Below the pieces are notes generated by a model. That model had not been told where the DNA came from. It saw only the letters and a program-made list of their open reading frames with translations, and did no database searches. Positions 11,100 through 23,509 of a DNA stretch of 64,000 nucleotides are shown one piece after another. The DNA is from Lithospermum erythrorhizon (Eukaryota; Streptophyta; Magnoliopsida; Boraginales; Boraginaceae): contig JADFUC010000709.1 in NCBI GenBank assembly GCA_019722365.1, forward strand, positions 1,178,001-1,242,000, read 5' to 3'. The stretch's first letter is position 1. Each line of letters opens with the position of its first letter. A program made the translations under genes and the position numbers.

Positions 11100-11788
11100 T
11101 ATATTATTATTGTTACATCTTAAATATTGGATTTTTTATTGTTACTTGAGTGTCAATTTGTCTAGTTTTTGGGACACTTTTTTTATTGTTTGTTTATTTT
11201 TGGTGAGTTATTAATTTTGGATACTTGAGATATCGAATTAATAGTAGTTTTATTTCCTTTTTGGAGTAGTTTAATAACTAGTTATATTAATGATGATGAT
11301 AATACTATATCATAAAAAATTGGATTTTCTTACTATTAGTCGAGTGTCAATTTTCCTATTGTTGGGTATTGTGAATTTTGGGGACTATTTTTTTTTCTTG
11401 TTTGTTTATTTTTGGTAACTTATGAATTTTGGACACTCAAAAATACGGAATTAATATGTAAGTAGTTTTATTTCCTTTATAAAATACTTTGAATAACTAG
11501 TAATGATGGAAGAAATTGATGAGTCGAGTCTCGACTGCTGCACTCGCGGCTCGAAAGTTGTTGATGTTTGTATTTTCGTTGCATCATTAATAGTATTATA
11601 CAAAGGGAAATACTTCTCGTTGCTATTTTAATAAATAATAAATCCACTTTTTAATATATTAATGTTATTCTATATTGCAATTTAATGGTTTTGTTTGGTG
11701 TTAAATATTAATTAATTGATTAAGTAAAGTAAATATGTGTGAACCCGATTGAATTTGAATTTTGTAAAGATCTGATTTCTTAGGCGCC
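11100..11788. other. Intergenic, AT-rich with an internal repeat
   Basis: Two diverged copies of a block (GTGTCAATTT..CTAGTTTTTGGGACAC..TTGTTTATTTTTGG..TTTTATTTCCTTT) occur at about 11150-11275 and 11340-11485. They form an old local duplication upstream of the ERI1-like gene. No gene is seen. Confidence 0.45.
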
Positions 11789-12070
11789 TCATATGTGGAG
11801 CAAGATCCTCCATTTCAGGCACAGCATTGCTTTCTTCCTGAGGATGCTCGTCACCTTATCAAATCTTTTTTCCTCAAGAGAATGGTCTGGTACAACGTCA
11901 ACAATGCAATCAGTCTGAACTTTTCCATCGCCATCACCACCACCATTATTAACACCATGGTTTTCGTCATCACCGGTCTCAATTTCAACCAACTTCTTGC
12001 CCTCCTCATTTCTCTTGGCATCCAAATCCTCACCATGTGAGATTGATGGTCTCTCTTCATCCATCTCCAT
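11789..12070 (-). CDS. Unidentified acidic exon or gene fragment
   Basis: A 93-codon open frame from the ATG at 12070. It has an acidic, low-complexity N-terminus (Asp/Glu-rich, then a GGGDGDG run) and a basic hydrophobic end (EKRFDKVTSILRKKAMLCLKWRI). I do not recognise it. Coding-like composition and a possible spliced partner at 12634-12590 argue for a captured or decayed gene, but it could be a chance frame. Confidence 0.3.
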   Translation of the reverse strand: MEMDEERPSISHGEDLDAKRNEEGKKLVEIETGDDENHGVNNGGGDGDGKVQTDCIVDVVPDHSLEEKRFDKVTSILRKKAMLCLKWRILLHI

Positions 12071-12589
12071 TTATTGAAAATTATCCGCAACAGTCCTATT
12101 TACATCGCCGTGATCGCATCGCTTTCTCGCTACTATCAACACAGGCTATATGTTAGTATATTAATTATGAGCATGCCTAATCAATATACTAAGCAACAAT
12201 TTTGATTACCACCACCGGATACAAAACTACAAAGAAACTTTGCAATACTAATGTAAGAACCAACATTGCTCCATTAAAAAGAAGGCCAACCCGTAATCAT
12301 ATCATACCAAAAGATTATTTATTTGAACACAATCCATGAAACAAAAAAGAAAAGTCTTGAAAGAGACATAACCTTATTCAACCAAAAATAAGCTTAACTA
12401 GAAGCATTTAGCATACCAAAAATAAATATTTGGAATTTTGAACACAACCCATTAAACAAAAACCAGAAAATAAACTCCCTGAACAATATTCAACCAAAAC
12501 AAAAACCATTTAGCCCACCTAAACAGTCTAGGGTATAATGGGTAAATGGATATCAACAATTGGGAAAAAGATAAAAAGATGAAGCTTAC

Positions 12590-12634
12590 CAGCTGTACAA
12601 CCTGTACTTCAATTCCAAAATCCTCAGCTACAAC
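12590..12634 (-). CDS. Isolated 45-base exon-like segment
   Basis: A TTCAACAG acceptor and a CTG|GTAAGC donor exactly bound 15 codons reading VVAEDFGIEVQVVQL. This looks like a true exon of a split gene whose other exons were not found, apart from the possible partner at 12070-11789 on the same strand. Identity unknown. Confidence 0.3.
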
Positions 12635-12678
12635 CTGTTGAAGCAAAAAAAAATTGAAAAATAATTACACGAGTCCAG

Positions 12679-14831
12679 TATTGGGCCTTAGATTTAAATT
12701 TTATTAGTTTTAATTTATTTGTTTATAAATATAGTCCACCTCTACTGTAATTATAGATTAAAATTTTTAAACGTTTTCTACGAAACATTCGAAATGTTTT
12801 CATTTTTGGATTAATATAAACGAAACGTTAATGTAATTCCGAATTGGGAAATTAATATTATAAATATTGGTATATATTATTTTGAGATTGCTAGATTAAA
12901 ATTATTATTAGATTATATCTTCTACTAGAATAAAAAAGTCTCTTTATATCATATTCGAAAAATTCATCGACGTGTAAGATAATTATAAGTGTCCATTTAA
13001 CATTTGCTTAGAGTTAACTTTAAAATATTTTTTCAAATAATACTAATTATAAAAATATTTTTTCAAAACTTTATTTGAAACATTTTAAATTACGTCATTG
13101 ATTTCAAAATGTTTTCTAAGGACATGCTTGAGTGGTCTTAGTCTCAATGGGAGCTAGTTTTTCTTGGTATGTCATAAAATGTTGTAAGACAATTATTGAA
13201 TTTTAAGCTTTCAGATTCAAGAAAATATATCATTTGTTTTTCAAACCATGATCTTTACATATATATGTATAATGTGTATATATGTATCATTACTACGACA
13301 GTCTCTATTCATTTATAATACAAAAGTTTTCTAGAGAGTCTTTGAGTTAATGACTCAAACAAGAAACCTATCTATCGTTCTGTGAAAACAATGCATATCA
13401 GGTCCCTAATCGGGTGTTCACTATTGGAATATAACACTACTGATTAGCGCGCTGATTATCCGACGCTTTTTGGATCATAAAGGAGAACTTTATCTGGGCC
13501 AATCACATGTATACGGTGTGAAATCGCTTCAACCGCGATATTCGATATCAATCACTACGAACTTAGAAGATTGTAAGACCGTATCCCAAGTGAGCTTTCT
13601 CATGTAACTTATGTTAAATGGCGATTCCTAGACCCGGAGCGACTGGGTTTCACTTGAGAAAGAATGCATTTCGACTCGCTTTTAAACGCCTTCGTAAATG
13701 CGTGATTATAAAAGGCCCGGTGATTGTCACACAATCCCGCCCTAGACCGAGATCACATTACTCATACCAACTAGAAAGTACAGATGCAAAGAGTTTGCTA
13801 TACTAATCTTGCTATAGATCGAATTATTTAAATTGCCAGATGCAGGATCGTGGTCATATGTAATCGACAGGCAATCGCTTACAAATAATTTTCCAAGGCA
13901 ACGGTAGTTTGGAAATATGAGATGTTATATCTCATAATTATATGCCCGCTGAACAATTGGGATTGCACAACGATTATTACATTTAAATAATAATATGTTC
14001 GACATATACACGTTGACAATTAATATATTAGGATTAACTCGATTAATTTTGGGTTATGATGGTTTATTAGATTCTCTTATAATTTATATATTACTATGAT
14101 GTCTGGCTTAAAACATAAATGAATATATTAAGTTAATTGACGTGAGCCTAAGAGGTCAGCATACAACAAATTCAAAATGAACTATACAATTTGGTAACTG
14201 GGGTTTAAAATATAATTATAAGATAATATCAGACGAATTCAATGGTCAAAATCCCCTAGTTCGAATTATATCGTTGAAGTAATGCGTTCCGCACTCTTTC
14301 TTTGTAGAATCATTATCTACATACCATTTTATGTGCCTTTATTTTATAAGTAAGTAGTTTTTAGAAAATTCCAGAACTCTTCTACACCTATCAGAGTCAA
14401 TTAAAATGAGGCTTTAAGGAGGCGAGAATTTTTTGCTTAACTCTCCACAAAACCCAAAAGATGGATTTCACGCCTATAAATAAAGCTACTATCGGAGATG
14501 AAAACTTGTACTACCTATAATCCTTTTGAAGTTGAGAATTCTCTCTCCATTCTCCCTTAGTCGAATTAGTAGGTGAAAAAATTTCATTGGAATTTTTCCG
14601 CCAACCTCGACTACGCTGAATATTTTAAAAGAGCCCAAGAAAAGCTCACTGAGGTTCGCTCATACGCTGCGACTATTCTGCATGTTTTACGCTGATTGTT
14701 CAGAGTCTCCTCAAATATATTCCGCCGCAAACTCCTAAGAAAGGTATACACTTGTATATTATTATTTTTATTATATTCGCAATCCCCTGCTACTATTTTT
14801 TAATTTATGGTTTTAACCAGAAAATCCAACA
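12679..14831 (+). mobile_element. Probable LTR-derived block
   Basis: Non-coding block ending in TTTTAACCAGAAAATCCAACA (a CA end as in LTRs). Near its end is a promoter-like stretch (CCTATAAATAAAGC at about 14475) followed by a CTCTCTCCATTCTCCC leader. The start is uncertain: the TATTGGGCC at 12679 resembles a mutated LTR start, but no target duplication could be matched. No reverse transcriptase is present. The 62-codon frame at 13618-13806 is unrecognised. Confidence 0.35.
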
Positions 14832-15556
14832 TTTAGCATCATATCCCCGAGTCGGGACCGGTTAAAAACATTATCTTAAGAGTTTATTAAAATAATAATT
14901 AATTTAACGAGTTTTTCAAAAAAAAAAAGGAAAATAAGAAAACCAGCAAAAAAGAAGAAGCCAAAAATAAAATACAGGTGATCGATCAGAAGTTGATAAT
15001 TAAAAAAAAACTAAACCCTCACATATGACCGCAGCACAGAAGATAATTTATCGGTACCTTCTACCGCTGGCTGAGCATCAAGAAAAAAAATAAAATAAAA
15101 AAAAGAACGAAAAACACCTAATTATAAAAAAACCATAAAAACAAAACAAAAAAACCAATCACCCTATCCCCGAGTCAGACCGATGAGAGAATTTATTAAA
15201 CGATCGAATACATTTATCGAAGCTTTCTACAAGAAGATTCGTAAGTTTATTAAATTAATCAAGATAATTTAATAAGAATATCTAAGTTTATTAAATAATC
15301 AAGACAATTTATCGAGCTAAAAAATACTAACGTATGACCACGCATGAAACTCACACATAAGGCTCTTTATAGACTAACTATAGATATCATGTCTGGATAA
15401 TGTAATATTAAGCTTTTATAACATAATGACAATGGACAAGTGTTGATTTATTAAGATTTTTTTATTTTTTTTATTAATTAGTAATGATATATTAATACAA
15501 TAATAGGTGAAAACACCTAATACGTAAAATAACCGAAGTCAATATCAAGAACTCAG
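14832..15556. other. AT-rich spacer with short direct repeats
   Basis: TATCCCCGAGTC occurs at about 14841 and again at about 15163. AAGTTTATTAAATTAATCAAGA (15243) recurs as AAGTTTATTAAATAATCAAGAC (15283). No gene is seen. Confidence 0.4.
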
Positions 15557-15700
15557 ATACACACCAAAATAGTAATTTTGGTGATTGAAATAACTATTTC
15601 ATTCCCCTGATATAATTTCAGAACTATTACATCTAAAAATTAGAGAGCAAATAGTCATTTCACTCCTCTCTCAAACAAACACTATTTGGGTGTGTGTATA
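15557..15700. mobile_element. MITE-like element C
   Basis: The left end ATACACACCAAAATAGT and right end ACTATTTGGGTGTGTGTAT are inverted repeats. The interior has ATAGTCATTTCACTCC as in element A. It lies about 130 bp upstream of the TATA box of the small membrane protein gene. Confidence 0.6.
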
Positions 15701-15829
15701 ACAACTCAGGGAGTCTAGAGATTGTACACAACTTGGGCTAGTATAAAAAAACTTATAATGAAAGTAGAGCTTATGAGTGCATATTTCTTATGTAGCCCCA
15801 GTCAGTGTAACCAGCCCACCCAGAAGACA

Positions 15830-15842
15830 CCTTTATAAAAAC
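15830..15842 (+). promoter_or_regulatory. TATA box of the small membrane protein gene
   Basis: CTTTATAAAAACC at about 15832, about 70 bp before the ATG at 15905. The leader in between is pyrimidine/CAA-rich, as in plant 5' UTRs. Confidence 0.55.
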
Positions 15843-15904
15843 CCTAATCTCCTGGTTTGTTGTTGATCTCCTGAGACAACCAAAAAGATAACGCCTCCAC
15901 CGCC

Positions 15905-16330
15905 ATGAAATCCCTAGCTCAGATCAGTTTTTTCCATTTACTGTTTTTAATTATGATCCTTAATGCCACATCCAAATCTACTTCATTACAGTGCTCTGAC
16001 TATTGGATATTTGTGTCTTTGTCACTAATTGCCACCACCATGAATTTGCTTGCTGTTGCTATAAATTTATTAAGTTATGTTGAAATTGACAAAAAAATCT
16101 ACAAGGAGGCACAAATTTATCCTGAGCTCATGGAGAATGATGATGGTAATAAGTTCAAGTTTAAGAAGTATATACTATTGGTTGTTTTGGAGGCTATTGT
16201 AGTTATGGCGTGCCGCAACATTTTATGTGGAAACAAACCAAATAATAATCTTGGTTCTTTTACTGAAAATAGTGATTGTTTTAAAATTTGTAATAACTCT
16301 AACAACTGTATCTTTTTGTGTATCCCATGA
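15905..16330 (+). CDS. Small membrane protein with Cys-rich tail, unknown function
   Basis: A single-exon frame of 141 residues. It starts with a hydrophobic signal-like segment (residues 4-24), followed by one long hydrophobic stretch (about 34-62, WIFVSLSLIATTMNLLAVAI) and another (about 88-106, KYILLVVLEAIVVMA). Between them is a charged loop (about 63-87), and the C-terminus is short and rich in Asn and Cys. The ATG follows CTCCACCGCC, a good plant start context, and a TATA box lies 70 bp upstream. I do not recognise the family. It could be a lineage-specific gene or a remnant; the clear promoter and codon use make a real gene plausible. Confidence 0.55.
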   Translation: MKSLAQISFFHLLFLIMILNATSKSTSLQCSDYWIFVSLSLIATTMNLLAVAINLLSYVEIDKKIYKEAQIYPELMENDDGNKFKFKKYILLVVLEAIVVMACRNILCGNKPNNNLGSFTENSDCFKICNNSNNCIFLCIP

Positions 16331-17754
16331 GTTTTGGTACAAACTCAAAGTGGATAGCTACAATTTGTTTTCAAGGACTCATTAGAAGAAGCTTCCACCC
16401 CGTTGTTGAGTACCTATGCAACCTTGTTTTCTTTGTTATTATTTTTGTTAATAAGCAGTTTCTGTTTCTGTGGGCTAATGTTTGTCTTCAATTGGAAATT
16501 AGACTCGGATATTTGTTTATCACACTAGTTGACTTTCAATCCTCCCATACATTTTGAATTAGGTTGCTTCTTCATCAACAATATTTATGGCTGCAAAGCT
16601 CACAAAAGCTATCATGATTAATAACAAATACTCCCATATCATAAATAATGAAGATTCCTCCTATCAGATTACCCAGCCGCCCAGCCCCAAAGCGAGAGTA
16701 TCAAGTCTCTAGGTCCTAAAAACGTTTGAATAACAATTTCATAGGAGGTGGGGGTGGGTAGGTTAAATATCAAGGATTTTATTTTAATTTTAATTGTGTA
16801 AAATATTTAAAATGCGACTTTTATACTTTAACGTGAAGACAGTGATAAAAATACCATTTTAGCAGGAAACATACTCATTTAATTGTATATTTTATAATAC
16901 GGTCATTTTGTGATTTTGCAGCCAGTTATTTGCCTAGAAAGGAAATTAACAAGATATAATTCAAGTTAATTACATGTAAAATTACGTATAAAGACATGGG
17001 TTTTGAGTTTTGACCAAAAGGGCTTAATTTATTGTCTATAAATATAATCCTAATCAATTGAATAAAGCAACACAAAAAAATCATATTCTTCCTCACCATT
17101 TCATGAATCCTGACCCAAATTCTTAGTTGGAAGTTATAGGTTATATCATGGTTCAAAATTTCATTTTCAGATATTTCGGAAAGTTAAAAATAAGAAATGT
17201 TTCGAAAATTTTATACTAATATTTAATAAACAATATAAAATCTTGAAAACTCAAGATAAGATATGTATATTAAAAGATATTTATTTAAATATAGATATTA
17301 TAACAAATATAAATATTCAAATTTATTAACTAAATCAAAAATAAAATAAAACATTTTGAATTCAATGACATAATTAAAAATGTTTGAAATAAAATTTTAA
17401 TAAAATTTGGACTTTTAAATAAAATATTTTCATAATTACTAATATTTTTTTAATGTTTGAACTATAGTTTAGGTAGAATTTTACACTGAAAATTATGTAG
17501 TTTATCAATTAATAAATTATTTCAAATATATTTTGATTTGGATGAGTTTCTTGAAAAGACAACATCCTTAATTAATGATAATGAGTTAGATAAATAGTAA
17601 GGGTATATTAGTCGGATCAATCACGAAAAAGAAAAAAAACTTTTAAGGCAACTTATACTTTTATATAGATATAGATAGATAGATAAAGTATGCATAAATA
17701 ATATTTTGACAACATTTTGAATAAGAGTTTGGAGGTGAAGGTATATTATCTGCA
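16331..17754. other. 3' flank and AT-rich spacer
   Basis: No further gene. A GATA/TAGA microsatellite occurs at about 17670-17695. The rest is low-complexity AT sequence. Confidence 0.45.
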
Positions 17755-18075
17755 AGCTGAGATGTGTATAGAGCTATGGCATAGTTTTGCTAGAGATGTT
17801 CACAAGAAAGAAGCCAACTAATGAAATGTTTGGAGAAGGTATGACTTAGAAGGATTGGGTGTGTGGTGCTGTGCATGATGATACAATTCTGAATGTTATG
17901 GATCCCCATTTGTTTGGAGATGGAAATGACAACTTTGAATAGAAGAAATGTGCAACATCTGTTTTCTCAGTAGCAATGGATTGTTTGAAGCATGCACCAT
18001 GAAAGAATTAGCATGAGGGAAGTAGTGGTTAGGTTAGAGAAGACAACACTGAAGTTTATATCCGTCTAATTTTGG
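17755..18075 (+). pseudogene. LRR receptor-like kinase C-terminal relic
   Basis: Translation gives KKPTNEMFGEGMT, then WVCGAVHDDTILNVMDPHLF, then KKCATSVFSVAMDCLKHAP and, in another frame, ERISMREVVVRLEKT. This is the end of the kinase domain of LRR receptor kinases (subfamily XII/EFR type). In-frame stops (TAG or TGA where Leu or Trp codons are expected) and at least one frameshift make it non-functional. The LRR, transmembrane and N-lobe parts are absent nearby. Confidence 0.8.
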
Positions 18076-18601
18076 AAACAACCTCCTTATTAAGGATGTA
18101 AAGGAAGAATATTATTTAATCTCTCTCTTATTCCGCTTAGACAATTGCCGCTTCAAATATATCGAGACATGTTAATGTGTGCATCTAATTACAGAGTGTT
18201 TGAACAATCTGATTCGGTTGATCACCGTACTTGTTTGAATAAAAGTGAATATTTTTTTCTGGCTCAGATTCTCTATCGCTATTTATTCCCACTCTACACC
18301 CCTTGTTTGAATAAAAGGGATCGTGCATCATGCATTGTGTGATTACATCATAAATAAACATATCTAAGAAAGTTTGGGCGACTAGGCTCGAAGCTTGATA
18401 GGATTTGGGTTTGAAGGGGGATTTTACTTCCTAGCCTTCAAAAAGAATTTACAAAAAAATTAAAAGTTTCACAAGCTGATAGCATAGCATCAACACAAAT
18501 ATTATTTGTTCATTTAGTGGTAAGCTCCAAAGAGGGTAAGCAATCTGATATACAAGGAGTATAATTAACTACAACCCAGATTAAAAAATGAAGATGAAAA
18601 T
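18076..18601. other. Spacer without recognised gene
   Basis: Contains a short duplicated phrase, TTGTTTGAATAAAAG, at about 18230 and 18303. Otherwise downstream flank of the CASP-like gene. Confidence 0.4.
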
Positions 18602-20866
18602 TTAAACAGAAGCTAATATCCAAAACATCACGTGGGAAGAAATAACAATGAGAAACCAAGTGATAAATGCCAGAGCTATGGAGAGTTCATATCTACCACA
18701 AGGGATATGTGTTGAACTTTTGCAATAGTTTAAGTCTCTACCATACAAAACTGCAATCCCAGCAGACGAGCATGCCGCTGCAAGCGATAGCGTAGCTGTC
18801 ACCTACAAGGAAAAAGAAAGGTATCCATCATGGCAGCAAGGCCCAGAAGTAAGACATAAAGCATCTAACTTCGTAGACAAGCACATTTTGAACACCATCT
18901 CATATTTACCGTCACCAAAACTGGTACAATTTGGTCCAAGACTTCAACTCATCATTTAAATATCATACATTCAGTAGTTTGTCGCCATACGACTTACATT
19001 CAATAATGGATCGTCATCTCTAAATGTACCTCTTGATACCATTTTCGCACTGAACAAAATTATCTAATTGTCAATATTAATATATACCCCAGCCCCTCTT
19101 TTGTATCTCATTCTCATTCTATCCTCAAACACCTAATGGCCAATTTTAGCACGTGTCTATTTTATTTCACTTTTTGGTCATATATATAAGTGAAGTTCGG
19201 GGACTAATGTGACCGGCAGAATAATTCAGTATACAAAATGGAAGTGAAGAAAGACTATGTGGGATGCAAAAATATATTATAGGCATAAAAGATTGAAGTG
19301 CATTCCGAACTAGCAACTACAAAAACATGGACATGTTATGAGGCAGTTCTGGTAAACGGATGTAAATATAATGAATCTCGACAGCAATGAGCAACATCCT
19401 GTATTCTGCAAGTATAATGAGATTCAACAGTCTATAGAAGGGCAGAAGTTAGTACCCAATCGCCAACAACAAATAGGCTGACTAGGATAGGATTTTGGAG
19501 ATCTCTTTTTATCCTCAGAGCATATATATCGAGGCAAGAGAGGCCAAAGCTCCACAATACTTGCAGTCCCATGGAGGCAATCAAATAGCTGGATTACAAA
19601 AAGTAAAGAAATCGTTAGAAGGGGGAGAGCATGTAGAAATAATTAAATATAAAATAATAAAATTCATTAAGAATCTAGATGTGTAGAGACTAGAGACAAT
19701 AGAAGAAATATCGGCAGCACTGTTCAATCTAAGTTGTAACCACAAAACTTAGTAAGAGTCTATGTTTTTACGGCTACGTATGGTAACTCAGATACAAATA
19801 GAATACGTACACAAAAATGGATCCTTCAATCCTATTTATTTCTACTCTTACATCATTGCATTGGCTTTAGATTTGCGAGAAGCTAGCAATTTCGGTTCCT
19901 TCAATGCATCTTTCTTGTTCATATGCACAACATTAAAAAAAATTGCATAGAAGGATTATAACGCAGTATTTTTTTCTATAACTCATACATGTTTGCTACT
20001 GCAATGGCTGATGACATTAGCATATGCATGCAATGAAGAATAAAGCTATTAGTTTCTTACTACAGGGACAACTGAGATGCAAGCAAAATATTGAGCTGTC
20101 TTGGCAAAGGAAAACTTCATGTAGTACTCAAGAGAAAAGGTAGATAATATTTAGTTATCCAAACTGTTATCTCATCATACTTATATCAAATACTAGAAAC
20201 TTTAGCACCGGAAGACGCAAGATTGATTAGCCCCATGTGTTCCAAAATATGTACTACATGTATTGTAACTTCATTTAGTCATACAGGAGAGATAAGTACG
20301 AGAAATACAGGTGGTTAAAATGTTCGAGCAAATCCAACACCAGCATTTACCAATTTATTTTTTCGACTAGTATAAGCCCTATTAAATTAGTTTGTGCAAC
20401 AACATTTGGCCTAACTAAATGTTCCATGTTTGCCTAATCATTCTCATACACATATCTTATTCACATTATCTCCAACAAAAGAATGGACAAAATTATCACA
20501 TATTACCTACAATAGAAACTTTGACAGAAATAGTAAATCAATCTAATTAATAAAAGGAACTGCCACACTATCATTAACCCTAAACATGCAATGTTTCTAT
20601 AGATAACCAAGAAAACCAAATCAACACATAATTGGATATTTCCAAATCAGAATAAACACATAAAATCCATCTATATAGAAATAAAACATAGCAAAAATCT
20701 TTAAAAATCAATAAAGTAGTGAACTTTAAGAGTACCAGAAAGCAGTGAAGTTGGAGAAACCAGAAGCAGAAACCATAACCCCAATTGAACTAGCAGCAAA
20801 TAAACATTGCCCAATTCTCAATAATAGTCCAGTTAAACTACCTGGCCTCCCTATCAACTCCTTCAT
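18602..20866 (-). CDS. CASP-like protein, clade 5 (CASPL5B type)
   Basis: Three exons (20866-20736, 19588-19456, 18802-18602) join with matching phases into 155 codons including the stop. The protein is a four-pass MARVEL/DUF588 membrane protein. TM1 lies in exon 1 ([20 protein letters not shown]); TM2 and the diagnostic segments [16 protein letters not shown] and [13 protein letters not shown] lie in exon 2; TM3 ([20 protein letters not shown]) and TM4 ([21 protein letters not shown]) lie in exon 3. The extracellular loop carries the paired cysteines around DLNYC and HIPCGRYE. CASPs scaffold Casparian-strip plasma-membrane domains; clade-5 CASPLs are broader membrane proteins of unclear role. 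Length and start ([10 protein letters not shown]) match the 5B members. It appears intact. Confidence 0.93.
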
Positions 20867-21806
20867 CTACCCAACACTATAAAATACTCAGTACAACTAT
20901 TACTTGACAGAGTACTACTATGAACCATACACTATGATTTTCTCCATTTTCTCTTCAGAAATTAACAACCCAATACTGTTTTTGAATAATTTGATAGGAT
21001 TCTTGATTTGGGTTTTCAGATCTTGATGTAAAAAGAGAAAAGATCCAATCTTTTAGGATTTTCTCATCTACCCAACATCTTAATTGTTGTAAAACTGAAT
21101 AAAAAATGCATTGTCAAGAACTCAACTATGTAACCATTTATTTGCAGTTGCTAAAAAATGATGGATTTTGGTGAATTAATTCAGAAGTGAAGATGATTAA
21201 ACACCGATTAAATTGAGGTTTATACTTTAATTTAATTAATCATTAAATTGTAAAATGTGTTTTTTATTTATTCAGAAAAGTTGTAATGGTTTGATTAATT
21301 GTTTTCTATAGATTTTTGTCTCAGTTTGCCTTTTGCTTTTCGGTGGTGGTCCGCTGGAATCTTCGTGAGTTTGCCTCTTGGGGCAGGCGTGGCCTTGTAT
21401 TGCTAAATAAATCTGAAAACTCGATTTAATTTGAGAAGTTTAATTTTAAAAATTATATTCGAGGTTCGGTTCTAATTTGCTCGAGTCAGACTTGAATTTC
21501 ATTTTCAGATTTGATTGAATTTAAGTTGAAGGTTCGGTCGGCTCGAATTATATACATTGGTAAATGTTTTTCAACTTTATTCTTGTTTTATAATTAAAAT
21601 TTGAATTTTCATTCTCACTTAAAACTCGAGTCGTACCAAACATTCGAACCATTATGGTGAGTTGAGTCGAAACCTGAAGCTCGGTATAGTTTTACTCGTT
21701 ACGGCTCTAGCCTCTGCCCTCTAGCAGTGTGGATGTACTCTATAGGCTATAGCATTATAAGTGGGATGTTCTGTGTACATATGTGATATACTCATATGTG
21801 CTACAT
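20867..21806. other. Upstream region of CASP-like gene
   Basis: Contains the leader and promoter of the CASP-like gene on the minus strand. No separate gene is recognised. Confidence 0.4.
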
Positions 21807-21963
21807 GGCTGCTATAATTACACTCCAAACAGTGTTAAAAAAGACATGAGATGATTATTTTATCCCTTTATTTAGTATAGTATTTGGAGAAAAATTTCAT
21901 TTAAGGACAAGATAACTATTTCAATCCTTCATTAACACCGTTTGGGGGTGTGCTTTAGTAGCC
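21807..21963. mobile_element. MITE with about 32-bp inverted repeats
   Basis: The left end starts GGCTGCTATAATTACACTCC and the right end, inverted, reads GGCTACTAAAGCACACCCCC. Both continue into AAACRGTGTTAA. The trinucleotide CAT flanks both sides (21804-21806 and 21964-21966), consistent with a 3-bp duplication as in PIF/Harbinger elements, although CAT is not the usual TWA target. 157 bp, non-coding. Confidence 0.65.
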
Positions 21964-23500
21964 CATGGTCGACATATCGGTTATGTTACTGGTGATGAAG
22001 TCTCAGAGTTCAGAGTGACCCTTGTTTTAGAGCATTTGAGCATGCATATGATGGAGTATGATAAAGACCTCATGGACCATTTGGATGGAGTAATTTGACT
22101 TTGAGTATGGATTTAAAGACCTGTATTTGAACAACAAATCCATTAAAATGAATATTAGTGAATAGTGAGTAGTGATTTGAGAAAAATAGTAATTAGGCGT
22201 ATTATATATACAAGTATAAAACTCGTTTGTATATATCTTTTCATATAAAATACGTTTTTGTATTCAAATGAATTATATTTAAAAAACTCGTTTATTGTAA
22301 TGTTATCGTATAAAATGCATATAAAATACGTACGTACGTATTTTTTATTAAAAAATCGCGTTTTTCATCCTTAACTAAAATATACTTGAAAACGATTTTT
22401 TTTTATTATCAAAGTATTTATCTAAATTTTGAAATTAAACAAATAAAAGTTAAGCAGAATATAGAATCTCATAAACGTTAGACATATTTGTCTATGTTAG
22501 TAGTCAGATGAATACAATAGCAACTAAAAATACGAAATTATAAGCTCCTAGATTCGGAAACAATAATGCTAATATACCTATTGATTGGTATTTGAGCGTT
22601 TCATGTGCGATCCCAAAATGCAATTTTGAGAATATTCTTCACATTTGTATGATGATAATTATTTAGTAGATGGATAATTGATGTTACTTTAATTGTAGAA
22701 TATAAAATTTATTATATTGTTTAAAGCAAATATTTAAATATAGTATTTATTAAATAATTTGAGCAAATGATCAAAGATCTTTTTATTTTTCTAAAATTAT
22801 CTGAGAAATGGTTGCTTATTAATTAAAGTCAGTAATTAATATACAAATAAATGTAAAAAATATTAAATTATATCTCCTTGTTTTTTATTTCATACTTTTA
22901 AAGTAATATCGTTTTTATATTCGTAAAGAAATGCATTGCATTTATTTTTTTCAATAATTTTTTTCGCGGTTTCACCACGTAATTTTACCATACCTAATTA
23001 TACTTGCCACGTAATGACGCTTTTTTCACATGTATTTTACTAACATGGTGATGGTGGGGGTTAAAATCAATTGTTTATAAGCTAAGGCTTTGGAATGGGT
23101 TTGAGGAAATGATTTGGTATTATCATTATTAGTGAACTTTTAAGTCTAGCCCAACCTTTAGTAAGTAATTCATCAAACAATTATCAACTTATATTTTAAT
23201 TCCTTACATATAAATACTTGACGATTGTTATTGATATACCATATCCTATCGGTCATCTTACTCCTATCCGTTACACTCCATGACAGAGGAGTTTATTTCC
23301 CCGGAAAAAAAATTTCATGGGATAATTTTTTTTCAGTTTTGTCTCCGAATAGCACACATATTCAGGCTTCAATATACCATTGGCAATAGCCACATCGCAT
23401 TAAATCGTTTTATTTGGGCAAAACTACAGAAGTTCAAGAATATAAAACGAAAGCAAAGACACGCACACTCTGCATCTTACCAAAGACATATTGAGTGCTC
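21964..23500. other. AT-rich intergenic
   Basis: No gene is recognised. Contains ACGTACGTACGTA at about 22330. The frame at 23280-23516 shows no family similarity. Confidence 0.4.
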
Positions 23501-23509
23501 AAGCACGAT

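Noticed and set aside
13618..13806. Arg-rich 62-codon frame resembling an organellar ribosomal protein
   Set aside because: Basic composition only; no specific ribosomal protein motif could be matched.
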